The notes beneath the pieces were generated by a model. The model saw only the letters and a program-made list of their open reading frames with translations. It was not told the DNA's origin and made no database searches. A stretch of DNA of 64,000 bases from Ailurus styani (lineage: Eukaryota > Chordata > Mammalia > Carnivora > Ailuridae): assembly GCA_002007465.1 (NCBI GenBank), contig LNAC01000351.1:842211-906210 (forward strand). The letters are read 5' to 3'. The translations under genes were made by a program, and so were the position numbers. Positions 35,499-47,231 of this stretch are shown in pieces (within the stretch, counting starts at the first letter, position 1; every line of letters begins with the position of its first letter).

Positions 35499-35533
35499 CG
35501 CGCGCGCTTGCAGCATGCGCGCATGCATGTATG
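35457..35533. repeat. (TG)n(CG)n tract with GCATGCGCGCATGC
   Basis: About seventeen TG units run directly into eight CG units (35491-35507), giving 51 bases of strict purine-pyrimidine alternation. After a short break the palindromic GCATGCGCGCATGCATG follows. It is the longest CG run in the window. Confidence 0.95.
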
Positions 35534-36149
35534 TCTAACTGGGGAGCTGATCTGCTGCTTTATTCCCTATGATTCACTTCTTTAACAAAACTTACTCCAA
35601 CCATCTTTCACAGTGTGAATGAGGCAAATACTTCCTGGGAATAAAACGGATAATTTTGTATGGCAACCTCAAGGGTGCATGTGTCAGACACATCCATGTC
35701 TCCCTGCTGAGTGGTGTCTACCCTAGTCATTCTGCCAAAGGCTCCTCGAGGGACTTCATCATTGAGACTGTCTGCCAGGGCTCTGTGGCAATTGAATATC
35801 AGATTATTTTTGAGTATACTATTGGGTGGAATGATAGAACCTGTATGTTAGCACTAAGCTTCCATTTGCCAAAGGTTTATAACTGTTTTCCCAGGAAAAA
35901 AAAAAAAAATCTGTTCATTGCACATCTCAGACATTGGCCTTTCAGGTTAGCAATTGACCCCAGGAATAAAATTCATAGACTAGTACTACTATAAAGTAAG
36001 ATAGTGTGTTGCATTGGAAAGCACATCATTTTAGATTCAGATATTTTTTTCTAGTCTGGTAGGGCTGGTTCTATGCAGTGTAAAGCCCATAGGACCACCT
36101 ATGAAGTATTTTTGCCTAAATAGTCGATTTACCATCAAATCAAAACTCT
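35534..36149. other. No gene seen; one 112-codon frame of unknown status
   Basis: The frame at 35656-35994 has no recognisable domain. Its first half (to about 35830) is less AT-rich than the neighbourhood and then runs through a poly(A) of 13 bases giving a Lys run, so I do not call it a gene. Confidence 0.45.
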
Positions 36150-36770
36150 AGACTTAGCTGGATTTACAGCTAACCTGAGAGAATATAGAAATAACTTATA
36201 TGATGGTAAAAGGAACCAAACAAATCCAGAATGTGGAGCATTTTAGGGGACAGCTGATTGTGTTTCTCAAACAAGGTAATGACATGAGACAATAAGGGAG
36301 GGGTCCTTCTGTATTAAATAAACGTAAGAGACGTTGTAACCAAATGCAACGTATATAGAATGGATCTTGTTTCAAACCAACTAAAAGCTGAAGCTATCAG
36401 GGAAATTTGATTGTGAACTGGACATTTGGTGATGCCAAAAATATTTGCCAATTTTGTTTGAGGTATAAAAATGGACTTATGTAAGATATGTCTATATTTT
36501 TGAGAAAGAGGAGTACAGATACAACTTGCCCATGAAATGACATGATGCCTGGAATTAGCTTTGTAATACTTTAGCAAAAAAAGAAGAAATAAAAATAAAA
36601 ACAAATGATAGATGGCATAAATGAGGCAGAAATCTGGATACTTGTTAAAACTGAATGATGGCACATTGGCACTCATTTGTGAGATTTCCTCCACTTTTTT
36701 TGTGAAGTTTGAAAAATTTTGAACAGACACAAAAAAGTAAGAATACCAACTTTAAATAAAAACGAATACC
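36150..36770 (+). mobile_element. Old LINE (L1M-like) 3' end
   Basis: ACCAAATGCAACGTATATAG, GGAAATTTGATTGTGAACTG, TTATGTAAGATATGTCTATA, GAAATGACATGATGCCTGGA and ATACTTTAGCAAAAAAAG follow a common mammalian interspersed-repeat 3' end that I associate with L1M-type LINEs. The longest open frame in the window (138 codons, minus strand, 36314-36730) lies entirely in it and is therefore incidental. Confidence 0.6.
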
Positions 36771-37003
36771 AATTTTAGATTCCTGCACTTCTGGGTTAAA
36801 ATTTTACTCTATCCTTCAGACTAACTAGCTTTGTGCAGTGTTAACTTATTAACTTTTCTGACCATATTCTCATGTTCTGTTTTAAAAATGCCATGTTACC
36901 TTTTTAGATAACGGCAGTTTATGTATAGCATATTCAGAAGGTAGGTACATTTTTATCACTGAAATATTCTTGCAGATATATGTGTTACCTGTGCCCGACT
37001 TTC

Positions 37004-37037
<34 letters not shown>

Positions 37038-37206
37038 AAGAGAGAGAGAGAGATGCCAAAATAGTATTAATTATGGAGAAGACATCGAATAAAAGAGTTT
37101 TCACTCCCAAATTTCTCTCTCTTCTTCTTCTCCGTCTTCCTCTCTTCTCTCATTCCTTTTCTTCCTCTTTCTCTCTCTCTCTCTCACACACACACCCACA
37201 CACACC
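37004..37206. repeat. Paired (TG)n(GA)n and (CT)n(CA)n microsatellites
   Basis: (TG)n at 37004-37034 followed by (GA)n at 37035-37053 is mirrored by (CT)n(CA)n at about 37161-37206. The two arms are reverse complements over roughly 40 bases with about 107 bases between, so they could pair into a hairpin. Frames crossing them read Cys-Val or Arg-Glu repeats and are not genes. Confidence 0.85.
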
Positions 37207-38438
37207 CTTAATTAATACTTGTATTTGTTTAGAAAATACATTATCATAAGAAACATTTTTAATGTCAATTTTAAGATCTGTATGAATTTTCTCTTTTAAA
37301 ATATCTCTCTTCTCAAGGAAAGCAGAATGAAGGCTAGCATTTTTGAGTTTTCCATGCAAAGTAATATTTGGACTGTTTGATGTAATTGGCAAAGTTTCAA
37401 ATAAACATTCTAAGCGCCATATTTTATAGATAATCTTTGAGCCATTGTATTTAAGTAATGTATGTTTAATTCCAGTAAAATAATATTGCCTTTACAAATT
37501 TCTTGCACTTTATGTTCAAATGGGTTCAAGGTATTCCAGCATAAAGGACAATATGCCCTTTAGGTATGCATTCCCCTATTGGGAGAACTGAGCAAGGATA
37601 TTTTAATTCCTTCAGTAGTCGTTAAAGTACCTACAGGAACTTCCCTAGAGGCTTTAATGCATCTGTGATTTCTGTCTCCTTTATTCTTCTTCTTATTATT
37701 ATTATCTGGGAAGAAGATGTGGAAGAAAGCAAACAGAACTGAAGGAGGAAATGAGGAAATCCTCCCAACTGAAGCATTGTGCTTCCTGGAATCGGTGTGC
37801 AGGCATCTTCTTGGTTGGGATGCTCACTAATCTTCTGCCCAGGATGTGGGCTGAAAGTTGTTTTGTGCCTGTCTGTAGGATGCAGAATTGACTGTTTTGC
37901 TATTTTAATTGCAAATAAATTATAATAGATTTCTTTTTTACCTGACATATAGAGCTTAACATCCATTAGTTATTATTCCAGTGGAAATCCTTCATCACTT
38001 TAAGATGAAGAATGTTTGCAAGAGGAGTTCTGCCAGATTATAGGATCATTAGACTGGTACTGATTCATCATCCTTCATAAAGTTTGGCTGTAATCTTCAC
38101 ATTTATATGATAATATTCCAGTTATGATGAAATGTTCCCATATCATCCCTTTCGAATAAGACAGTACTTGCTTAACTCTTTCTCTCTCTTCTCTCCCACA
38201 ATGTCACTATTGATTACAGCTTAAATTCGATTTCAGTAGACTACATAAATTGAACATAGCAGCATTAATTTAAGCATCTTAAATACCCCTATGCACGCAT
38301 TGCAGGAAGACCCCTCAGAGAATTAGGACTTTCTCAGAAGTGCTTCTTGTTGCAGTGTTGTGTGTTGTGTTAGAACTGGAAGATAATATCTGTTGGGATG
38401 CCACAATTTCTCAATCCTCACTTTCTATCCTCTTATAG
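37207..38438. other. No gene seen; unique DNA
   Basis: A 111-codon minus frame at 37631-37966 has no recognisable domain. No named repeat. Confidence 0.5.
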
Positions 38439-38621
38439 AAAACTCTTCCGACAGATACTGAGAAAATCTAAACATGCAGCAGGTGGGTTGGCCGCAGGAA
38501 CATTGGCCCTAAATCTGAATGCCTATACTAGAGGCAGACTTCGACCTACAACTCAAATAAACAAAGTGGCCTCTTTTCCTCCCAGAAACACACCCACTTA
38601 CACACCAGTATCAGTGAGACT
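38439..38621 (+). other. Exon-like segment, 183 bases, open in one frame
   Basis: Preceded by a good 3' splice site (pyrimidine-rich CTTTCTATCCTCTTATAG ending at 38438, with CTCAC as a possible branch point just upstream) and followed by a good 5' splice site (GTGAGT at 38622). The length is a multiple of three and one frame is open throughout; the stop comes only after the donor site. The reading is basic (RKSKHAAGG, YTRGRLRPTTQ) and matches no family I know. It could be a lncRNA exon, a lineage-specific exon or chance. Confidence 0.25.
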
Positions 38622-39189
38622 GTGAGTACAAGAAGTAAAGCAGCAAAGAATGGGGAAGCAAGGCTTACTTCCTAAGGCTTCTATCTTGGTAGAAGAAAGA
38701 GACCAAGGACTCCCAGACCACAACCTAATTGAGCTTTGATCCCTTTGCTTGGCTCAGAGGGAGTCCTGTCTTTTCACGCCTAGTCCATGCGGAAGGTTTT
38801 GCTGTAGGAGAGTGGGAGGGGCCAGAGCAATAGCAGAAGTCGAAAGCCCCCTCTGGCTACAAGTGCCTTTATGGTTCTGTCATGGGAAATGCTCTTGATG
38901 AATGTAAGTTTAAAAACACACCATTAGTAACATTAAGTTATACGACGTGCAAATAAATCATTTACATGTAATCATAAGGATTATATAAAATTAGATTTTA
39001 TTTTAAAAAATATTTCCTGTATCATAAAAGACCACATATTTTATTCTAGACTGTCTCACACATAAATTACAGTCTTGCTGTAATTCTGATTCGGTTGAGT
39101 ACCCATAATAACAGATATTAAGTAAGTACTATGTTTCATACATCAAATTAAATTTCAGCATAGGGAAAGATATCCTTGTTCATAACATT
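38622..39189. other. No gene seen
   Basis: Moderately GC-rich up to about 38900, AT-rich after that. No named repeat. Confidence 0.45.
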
Positions 39190-39640
39190 TTTTTAATTTT
39201 AACTTTTTATTTTGATATAATTAGAGATTTATAGAAAAGTACGTTGAACACAGAATTTCCATACATCCCTCACCCTTATACCCCAAATATTAACCATTTG
39301 CCATAGTTGCTTTATCATTTTCCCTCTTTCTATTTTTTCTAAACTATTGGAGAGTAAATAGCAGACATAATGATATTTACCTGTAAATACTTCAGTTTAT
39401 TTCCTATAAAACAAGGGCATTTTCTTATTTATACATAGTATAACTATGTCAAAATCAGGAAATTAAGAGTGATACAATACTATTATCAAAACCACAGACT
39501 TCATTCAGGATTTACCAATTATTCTAATAATGTCTCATAGGAAAAAGAAAAAATATCCTGGGTCACACACTGCATTCAGTTGATATGTCTCTTTGGTCTC
39601 TTTTTAATTTGGAACACTTCCTCAGTCTCACTGCATAGCC
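39190..39640 (-). mobile_element. Old LINE-1-type fragment, minus strand
   Basis: TCCATACATCCCTCACCCTT, ATTAACCATTTGCCATAGTT, CAAAATCAGGAAATTAAGAG, CATTCAGTTGATATGTCTCT and GGAACACTTCCTCAGTCTC match a familiar mammalian LINE text read in reverse. The exact subfamily is not assigned. Confidence 0.65.
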
Positions 39641-39719
39641 AAAGAAAGTGGACTCAGACTACAAAAGTAATAAATGATGGGGTTAGTATCTGATGTGGTT
39701 TTTGAATATAGCTGAGGTT

Positions 39720-40075
39720 TGGTGGGGTCCGGAGCCGACGGCCAAGAAAGAAGTCCTGAAACATCTTGGGTGAGAAACAGTGGTTGTATTAAAGCACAGA
39801 ACAGGACTGGTGGGCAGAAGGAGCTGGAGCTGCCACTTCCTGCTGCTATCTGCTACCCTGGGATTATGAGGAGCAAGTGATTTTATACCTCAGGGTTGGA
39901 GAAGTAACGATAAGGGAAGTTCCAAAAGGGCTTTCGTATGTTAAAGAAGACTTGCAGGATTCTAGAGGAATGTTATAATCTGCCTATTTCAAGGATTTGT
40001 TGATGGGCTGCAGGTTATAGGGAGATTTAATTTTATCTCCTTCCTTTCTGCCTTTGTTTCCTACATCAGCATCCA
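39720..40075 (-). mobile_element. Solo LTR of a class I-like ERV, minus strand
   Basis: Plus-strand start TGGTGGGGTCCGGAGCCGAC and end CTACATCAGCATCCA give TG...CA ends on the minus strand. A TATA box (minus-strand GGTATAAAAT) lies at about 39880-39889. The GGACCCC-type end is typical of class I LTR termini. No internal retroviral sequence flanks either side, so it is a solo LTR. I could not find a target duplication, and 40068 is an alternative end. Confidence 0.7.
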
Positions 40076-42118
40076 GATATCTGTTTCTTTGGTTTCTTAA
40101 CTTCATTCTCAGTCCAATATACCATGCATCTCTCCTGCCTTAAAGAGTGCATATGATTTTGGATTTGAAGGCTTAACTTGCCATATGCCAAGATTTCAGA
40201 GTGTTTCAATCTGCTGAGAAACCCATTTAATAGTGCTTCTAAGGACGGCTACCAAATCATGAACTTGACTTTTTTTTCCTTTAAAAAAAAAAAACTCCTG
40301 ACTTTACTGAGGCTTACTTGAAATTTATCAATTTGACAATCTCTTTTGGCTTCAAATGATACAACTTTATTCAAGCTTCATTTAGAGTTTCAGTAGATTA
40401 AGCAAGACTTGTTTATTTTTAACTATTACATGTGTAGCATTTGTCAGAATCTCTGCAAGCATTTAATAAATGAAGTCGTAGTTTGGATACATAATGATTA
40501 TATAAAACATATAGAACATAAGGAAGACTCAAGATATGTGTCTTGTTAAAGGGAAGAGAAGTTATATTTTAATTCGTCTTATACCAGATGAAAAAAAAAA
40601 GCATGGAAAAATTTCTGTAGTTTTATAAGTTTTCATGGGTTCGGATCACAATGACATCCACGATGACTTCAGTCAGACTACTCTATTTTTATGTTTTCTG
40701 CTGCCCTGCCTACCAGTCCAATAATACCAACTTAAACATCGAGGTAACTTGATTTAGCCAACAAGACACAACAAAAATCCATTTATTCTTGCGTAGAGTT
40801 TGTTGTGATTTCAAGTAATTAACAACTAAGAAAATAATTATTTAAAAAAGAATTCATTAATAGTATCTAATGAGAAAATTACCAGGTTGAATTTAGTTTA
40901 TTCTGCAAAATGATTCTATTACAATAACTTAAAGATAGTCTTCCCTTTTGTGAGCTCAATGTTCTACTGGGTTTGCAACAGTTTTGACTTCACAGAAAGA
41001 CTAAGGCAAATATAAAGCAATCAAACAATATTTCTTGGAAATAACCTGAAAAAGAGAATATTCTAATGCTAGAATACAGTCTGTGTATGTACGAAAACAC
41101 AAGATGGCATTAAATTAATAGTATTTGCTACAGTGTAGAAAGCAGCCTTCTTTTTATTATTTTCAAATAGTATGATTTCTTAAAAAAATAGAGGACAGAT
41201 GTGTGAGTATGTGGGGGGGGGCTGCTGTATTTCGTTTTATGGAAATCCAAATATAATTTAACCTCAAAATTGCCCTGACTGCTAGTCGTAAATGCATCCT
41301 CTGAAAGTTAACGGAAATATGCAAGACGGCAGAATGTGAGGAGAAATACACATTATTGTTACTGAAGAAACTGACACTAATGATGAAAACACAGAGCTCG
41401 AGTAAAACAAGTACACCTGGACCTCAGCTCATATTATCCTGTGGCTTTGCTTCATAAAAAAGTAATAATTACTATGATTTTTAAAAATTGGTTGAAAATA
41501 TTTTTGACTCATCTCACTATATGTCCCCAGCTTGACCTTAAAGCCTCTATTACATAGAACACCTAGCTGCTATCTGTCTCTTTACCCTCAGAAGATGTTT
41601 TGTGATGCTCTTGTTCTAGGATGCCAGATCTGTTAAATCTTAAATAGTTCGTATCTTTGTTTTCCTTACCATTTTATAAATTAATTACTTCTCTTGTTCT
41701 ATTTGAGCAGAGAAAGATCTTGATTGATTTTTTTTGTCACTAATTGCATTCATTGTTATACTGCAAATACATAGCCTAATTCAAATTTCTTATGAACTGA
41801 ATCGGGTTTTAGAAAACTATTGACCTCCATTAGACCTCTAGTACTGCAAATACTATATTACTTATTTTACAGATTTTTAAAACACTCACTTTGTAATAGG
41901 AGCAATGCTTCTTATAATATCGTCCCTAAACTCAATTATTTTTTAGTCTGATATGGGTGTCAGGCGTGCAAAGAAAGAAAATGCGATATGAAATTGTTAG
42001 TACTATGAACAGTAGGGCAAAGAAGAGAGAAACTCTCCAACAGAATCCCCTGTTAACATTGTGTTGCATGACAAGTTGGGTCATCAAGAAAAGTCTTAAT
42101 TAATTGTATTATCAGGAT
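40076..42118. other. No gene seen; unique AT-rich DNA
   Basis: A G8 run lies near 41214. No repeat or coding signal recognised. Confidence 0.5.
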
Positions 42119-42126
42119 GATTTCTT

Positions 42127-42266
42127 TTTTTTATTATTTTTTATTTTTTATTATTTGCCCCAGAGGTACAGGTCTGTGAATCATCAAGCTTACACCTTTC
42201 ACAGCACTCACCATTGCACAAACACTCTCCAATGTTCATAACCCAGCCACCCTATCTCTACTCAGA
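42127..42266 (-). mobile_element. 5'-truncated L1 3' end, minus strand
   Basis: T-rich start with TTATTATTTTTTATTTTTTA, then ACAGGTCTGTGAATCATCAA, CACCATTGCACAAACACTCT and CCAGCCACCCTATCTCTA. It ends within the same family as 45505 but is more diverged. GATTTCTT at 42119-42126 and 42267-42274 is the likely target duplication. Confidence 0.82.
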
Positions 42267-42274
42267 GATTTCTT

Positions 42275-45200
42275 GAGGACGAGTTTTCAAAAGGTGGAAG
42301 GACACTAAAACTGGGAGTGGATGAGTGTGGAATTGCTTTGCTAATAGCTCAGTTCTACCAGTAGTATAAATCTTATAGACAATACAGATGCGGTTGAGGA
42401 TAATGGTAGAAATGACATTTAAAGGAAGCCAGCATTTTGCATCACTTCAGCATTTGGCATGTGACATAAATAATGCTGAAACATGCCTTAATAGAATCTA
42501 AAAAATACTTTATAATTTTTGAACAGAACTTTAGCCAACATAAATGGCAACTTACAAAAAACAAACAAAACCCAAACAAAACAAAATAGATGCTATTTTA
42601 GGATTGCAATTAACATGCCTGAGGTCAAGTGAATTTTAAGAGCAAAGATGGGCCTTACTGTGCATGGCAAATAATAATCTATTAGGCAAATTTCAAATGA
42701 TGAATTTTTAATGCAATATGGTAATTAAACTGCAGTTTTCATTTGCCTCTTTTTAAAGGATTTGTAAGGAATATTTGAAAGCCATAGTAACAATATTGAA
42801 TTAGTTCTTGCAATTTTTCTACTCAAAAGTCCATAGAGATTTTCCTTGGAAATATGGTATAGACTCATCAATAAATATTCAGGAAGAAAATATAAGTGAT
42901 CCAAAAAAGAAACAGATGGATACTTCAGAGAAAATCTGCTTACTGTAATTACATGGATACTTTGAAGACCACTAGTCTCAGTTGGACTTCAGTAATAATG
43001 TGAACCTGCGGATTCTGACAATTTCACTGGCCACTGGCCTCCTCTAGGCACACTTCATTCCTAAAGTCCTTGAGAGAGTGGACCAGATAAATGAATGCTC
43101 TCCACTAAGTGCTTTAATATGAAACCAATTTAAATTGTGAAATTAAAATTGAGAGAGATCTTGGAATCTATAACAATTTAATTATGAGCAAAACTCAACT
43201 CTAGTTGTAGATGCTCTGAGCTAAAAACCAACAGATAAAATATGTCTACTGGGGAGTATACAGATATTCAAAATGAATGCTTAAAACAATTAAAATATTC
43301 CTTCTCATGATGTGAGCCTTCACTTTTTTTTTTAATGGAGATTTGTGTTTCCTGTTTGTGTGAGCCCCTATATGTTCAATGTGAGGCTTTTCTTTGATTA
43401 GACTAGGAGGAAAGAAAACAGCCACAAGAGAAGTTATATTTGCAAATAATGCTCCAAGCATTGAAAGACAAAGCCAACATTTAGGAGCTGTGCAATGCTT
43501 GAAATTGCCTGCAAGGCAGGATTAAACAGTGGGTATAGGGGGAAATATTATGACCTCTAGAGCTTTCAGTGACTGAGGTCCCTAGAAATTCAGGACACTT
43601 AAAAAAATAACAGGAGACCATATTGCAGATAACTTTATGAACATTTTCACTAACAGTTTGTACAAGTTATTAACATTCTTTGAATCGCATGAAGACCTTT
43701 ATTGGGTCTCGTCCTATACTGAAGAAAATATAAATATAAATATATTTTCTATAATAAATTTTATATAAACATAAAATATATTTTATACAAATAATAAAAT
43801 ATTTTATATAAATATAAAAATATAAACACATTTATGTTCCCAGCCTCTTTGATGATTATAGCCTAGTAGTGGAATCCCATCCCACTGCCTCCATGACCTG
43901 ATTTTGGGGGAGAAGGAAGTGAGTGAAATCGAATTTCACAATTCTGTCCCATTGAGAGGCCACCTAAGGAAATTGAGAGGCGAAGGGATTGGTAGGGGCG
44001 TCCCTAGAACCTGACTCTCTCTAAGGTTCTGAGTAACCAACAATTTCTGCAGGACAAGTAGGACTTAATTATGTCTAGAAACTTTTAGGTCATTCCCCCA
44101 ACAATCTTAGGTTAGTAAAAAGCTCCTATGTCTTCCATGGATTGAAGATTTATTTAAGAAATCCCTAGTTGAAGTAGAAGGGTCTAGATAAAGTATCTCT
44201 TACTATCTTCCTGCTTCTGTCATTATTGGGTCAACTGGAAAAGACTCTTCTTTCTTCTAGGGATTCAGCAATATCAATATTTATTAGTCAAAAGTCAGAG
44301 TCATGGGGTCCAGTATATACAGTTTTTGAACGTCTGTACTGAGTCCTTTGGAATTTATGAAGAAATAACATCTGTGTTCCATAGTATACATGATCTTTTT
44401 AAGAGATAAGATAAATTAGTGTGAAAAGAAAAATGTAACATTTAGAGAATGCCAAGAAGTCAGTGGAAGGTAGGGATTACAGGAACCTAAGCATTGGCAG
44501 AGATCCACATTAGTTGGGCTATTTAGGGATGAGAAGGAGGTATTTGAATAGGATCCTTAAAGTAGAATTTTTAAGAGACAGATTTTTGTTTCCGGGAAAA
44601 ATGCTGTTCAAGCAGTTGAAAATCAGCCTAAACAAAAAGAAATTTATACTAGGAAAATAACACTTTAGTCTATAAAATTACAAAATCTCTATATAGAATT
44701 ATACATAAAGCCAGAAATACTACTCCAACCAAATGAATTTTATTTTGCAATTATTTTATTTTTCTATCTTCTTCCATACTTGCAATTTTTTCTTCAATAT
44801 CTTCTCTCACTTCAGTTTTCATGTCAACATAGTGCTTTCCTCTGATGCTTCTATTATGGTTTTTATTAATTCTTTAAGCTGGTGACCCATTTTTACTCCT
44901 GCCCATGGATTATCAATTTGTATTCTCTAGCTTTTGTGTGGCAATACCTACATTGCTATGGGAAGAATATGTCTTAATTAACTAAAAGTCCGAACTAATT
45001 CTTTGAGAGTAAGATACTCTAACCCCTAGGGTGGTATCATTGAAGTATGGCATCTCAGAACATTAGGCTGTTCCACAGAGTTTAATCTAATCAAGGTCTA
45101 AGGAAAGGACTTTTGAAAAAAACCCTGATAATAGGTAGAAGATGCCAGTTTTGATTAGATTTGTTCAACTGATAACAGTAGTTCACATTCTTGTAAAGTA

Positions 45201-45488
45201 TGAAATACTTATGTCATCTTATAGTTAAGGAATATTTCAGAGACTATTGTATTTTGTTGTTAAAGAAACACAAAAAACAAAACAAACAAACAAACAAACA
45301 ACACTGGGCTGTGGACCAGAAAAGCCAAGTGTTGTCTCTTTTGTGTAACACTGTATGATAGGTGTCCCTGTTATGAGAAAAAAAAGCTATCTGGTCTTTT
45401 GAGGATTAGATAAGTGTGTTAGGTAATTTAAAAAGTATAAATTTAAAAATAGCCTTCTACATTATTTTACTTAAAATAAAAAAAAACT
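42275..45488. other. No gene seen; unique AT-rich DNA
   Basis: Includes an AT-rich low-complexity patch at 43721-43835 and an (AAAC)n run near 45270-45300. No coding signal. Confidence 0.5.
43721..43835. repeat. AT-rich low-complexity tract
   Basis: Built of TATAAATATAAA, TTTTATATAAA and ATATATTTTAT units, partly self-complementary. Confidence 0.8.
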
Positions 45489-45504
45489 ATTTCCAATCTT
45501 TTAC

Positions 45505-45733
45505 TTTTTTTTAAATTTTATTTTTATTCTTTGCCCAAGGGGTACAGGTCTGTGAATCATCAGGCTTACATCTTTCACAGCACTCACCAAAGCACAAACC
45601 CTCCCCAATGTCCATAACCCATCCACCCTATCCCTACCCTCCCACCCCCCAGTAACCCTCAGTTTGTTTTGTGAGATTAGGAGTCTCCTATGGTTTGTGT
45701 CCTTCCCCATCCCATCTCGTTTCATTATTTTTT
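45505..45733 (-). mobile_element. Young 5'-truncated L1 3' end, minus strand
   Basis: Poly(T), then ACAGGTCTGTGAATCATCAG, CACCAAAGCACAAACCCTCC, CCACCCCCCAGTAACCCTCA and CCCATCTCGTTTCATTATTT. A perfect 16-base target duplication TATTTCCAATCTTTTA lies at 45489-45504 and 45734-45749. Near-identity with 2765-2927 indicates recent activity of this L1 lineage. The 74-codon minus frame here is L1 3' UTR, not a gene. Confidence 0.93.
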
Positions 45734-45749
45734 TATTTCCAATCTTTTA

Positions 45750-47110
45750 ATCACTCTTTGACCTATTCCAAATCTGGCATCTAGAAATATGAGGCCACCA
45801 TATTAGAGGACCTTTAAAGGTAAAATGATCTTTACCACTTGTAAATAAATTTAAAATAGTCTCCACCATCTCACACAATTTGCCCTTTCCAGGTCATCAA
45901 TAATGTCCATGTGGCTAAATCCAATTGACATTCCTCCGCCCTGATTTAACCTAACTTCTCAGGAGCTTTCATCAGAGCTGACATCCTCTCCCTCTTGAAA
46001 CATCTTCTCTGGTTGAATCCAGGACTCTGGAATCTCCTGGATTTCTTCTGGTGTCCTAGAAATCAATTCTGTTTCCTTTGCTGCTCTTTACTGACCTCTA
46101 ATTCTGTGGAAGGAAAGTGTTCTGAGATTTGATCCTATTTTTCTCTTTCTTACCTATATAATTTCTTATTCACTCTAGTTTTGAAACATCAGCTAATTTA
46201 TTAACATATCAGTTATGCCTCGATTATATGCTTAATCGCTTAATGACTTGAAACATCTTATTAATTTATTTAATTAAATACTTATTTATTGAAAGCCTTG
46301 TATATGCCATGCATAGGACAAGATTTTGGAAATAAAGTAGTAAATAAAACAGATCAGATTTTGCCCTGAATGTGACATACAATGTAAATATATTCAAAGG
46401 GTATTTTTCATGAGTGAGTGAATCTCCATTGACTCATGCAGTGAAGATATAAACCTGATTAGTGTTTGTCATCTAATCAGATGATGGAAAAGATAACAAA
46501 TAAGTGTAATGTTTTATGAAAAACCTCCAAGAACATCTTGTGTATTATAATCATACCTTTTCATTAGATGCTGTTTTAACATTATTTACTTTTGTTCAAA
46601 TAGGGTTCATTTTCTTTCAAAATAACTATTTAAAAATAGTTAAATTTTAACATTTGCATCTTTAAAAAAAGCTGTCAGGATAAAATGCTAATAACACCAT
46701 TCATGTTTTCCCAAAATGTGATTAGAGCTTATACAGAATACGTGCATATACTCTTTCATTCATCTCATATATATATGAATATGGGTACACACACTCAAAA
46801 TGTGGAAAGACACAAAAGCACAAAGAATAAGGTAAAAATTTAGAAAATTTCCCTAAAGATTTATATATATAAACTGAATGTTTCTTCTCTATGTTTATAT
46901 TTAAATGTTTATATTTATTTTTCTTCTTAAATACTCAGGTTTCATACTGTATATACTGCTTAATAATCTACTCTAACTAAAAATGAATCAAGAACATTTT
47001 CTCAGGTTAGCAGATGGTTTTGTCAAAGTGACTTTTGATTCATACTTTATATTATGTCTTGAGAATATGACATTTATATATCCCATATCTTTTTTTGTGG
47101 GCACTATTTT
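45750..47110. other. No gene seen; unique AT-rich DNA
   Basis: No named repeat and no coding signal. Confidence 0.5.
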
Positions 47111-47231
47111 TCTTTATTTCTTTCTTTCCCCCTTCCTTCCTTCCTTTCTGTCCCTCTTTCTCTCTTTCTCATTCTTCCTTCCTTTCTTTCTTTTTTCTTT
47201 CTTCCTTCCTTCCTTCCTTCCTTCCTTCCTT
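47111..47231. repeat. (CTTT/CTTC)n pyrimidine tract
   Basis: About 120 bases almost entirely of C and T, ending in eight or so perfect CCTT units. The Ser-Phe-Leu-Pro repeats of the crossing frame come from this tract. Confidence 0.92.

Noticed and set aside
35656..35994. 112-codon frame starting in less AT-rich sequence as a processed pseudogene or small gene
   Set aside because: No recognisable protein similarity, no poly(A) plus target duplication pattern around it, and the frame is extended artificially through an A-run.
36314..36730. 138-codon minus-strand open frame, the longest in the window
   Set aside because: It lies within an old LINE-like 3' end read on the opposite strand, has no domain, and shows AT-driven composition.
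45501..45725. 74-codon minus frame repeated in part at 2717-3007, suggesting a conserved small protein
   Set aside because: Both lie in the same L1 3' UTR; the similarity comes from the repeat family, not from a gene.
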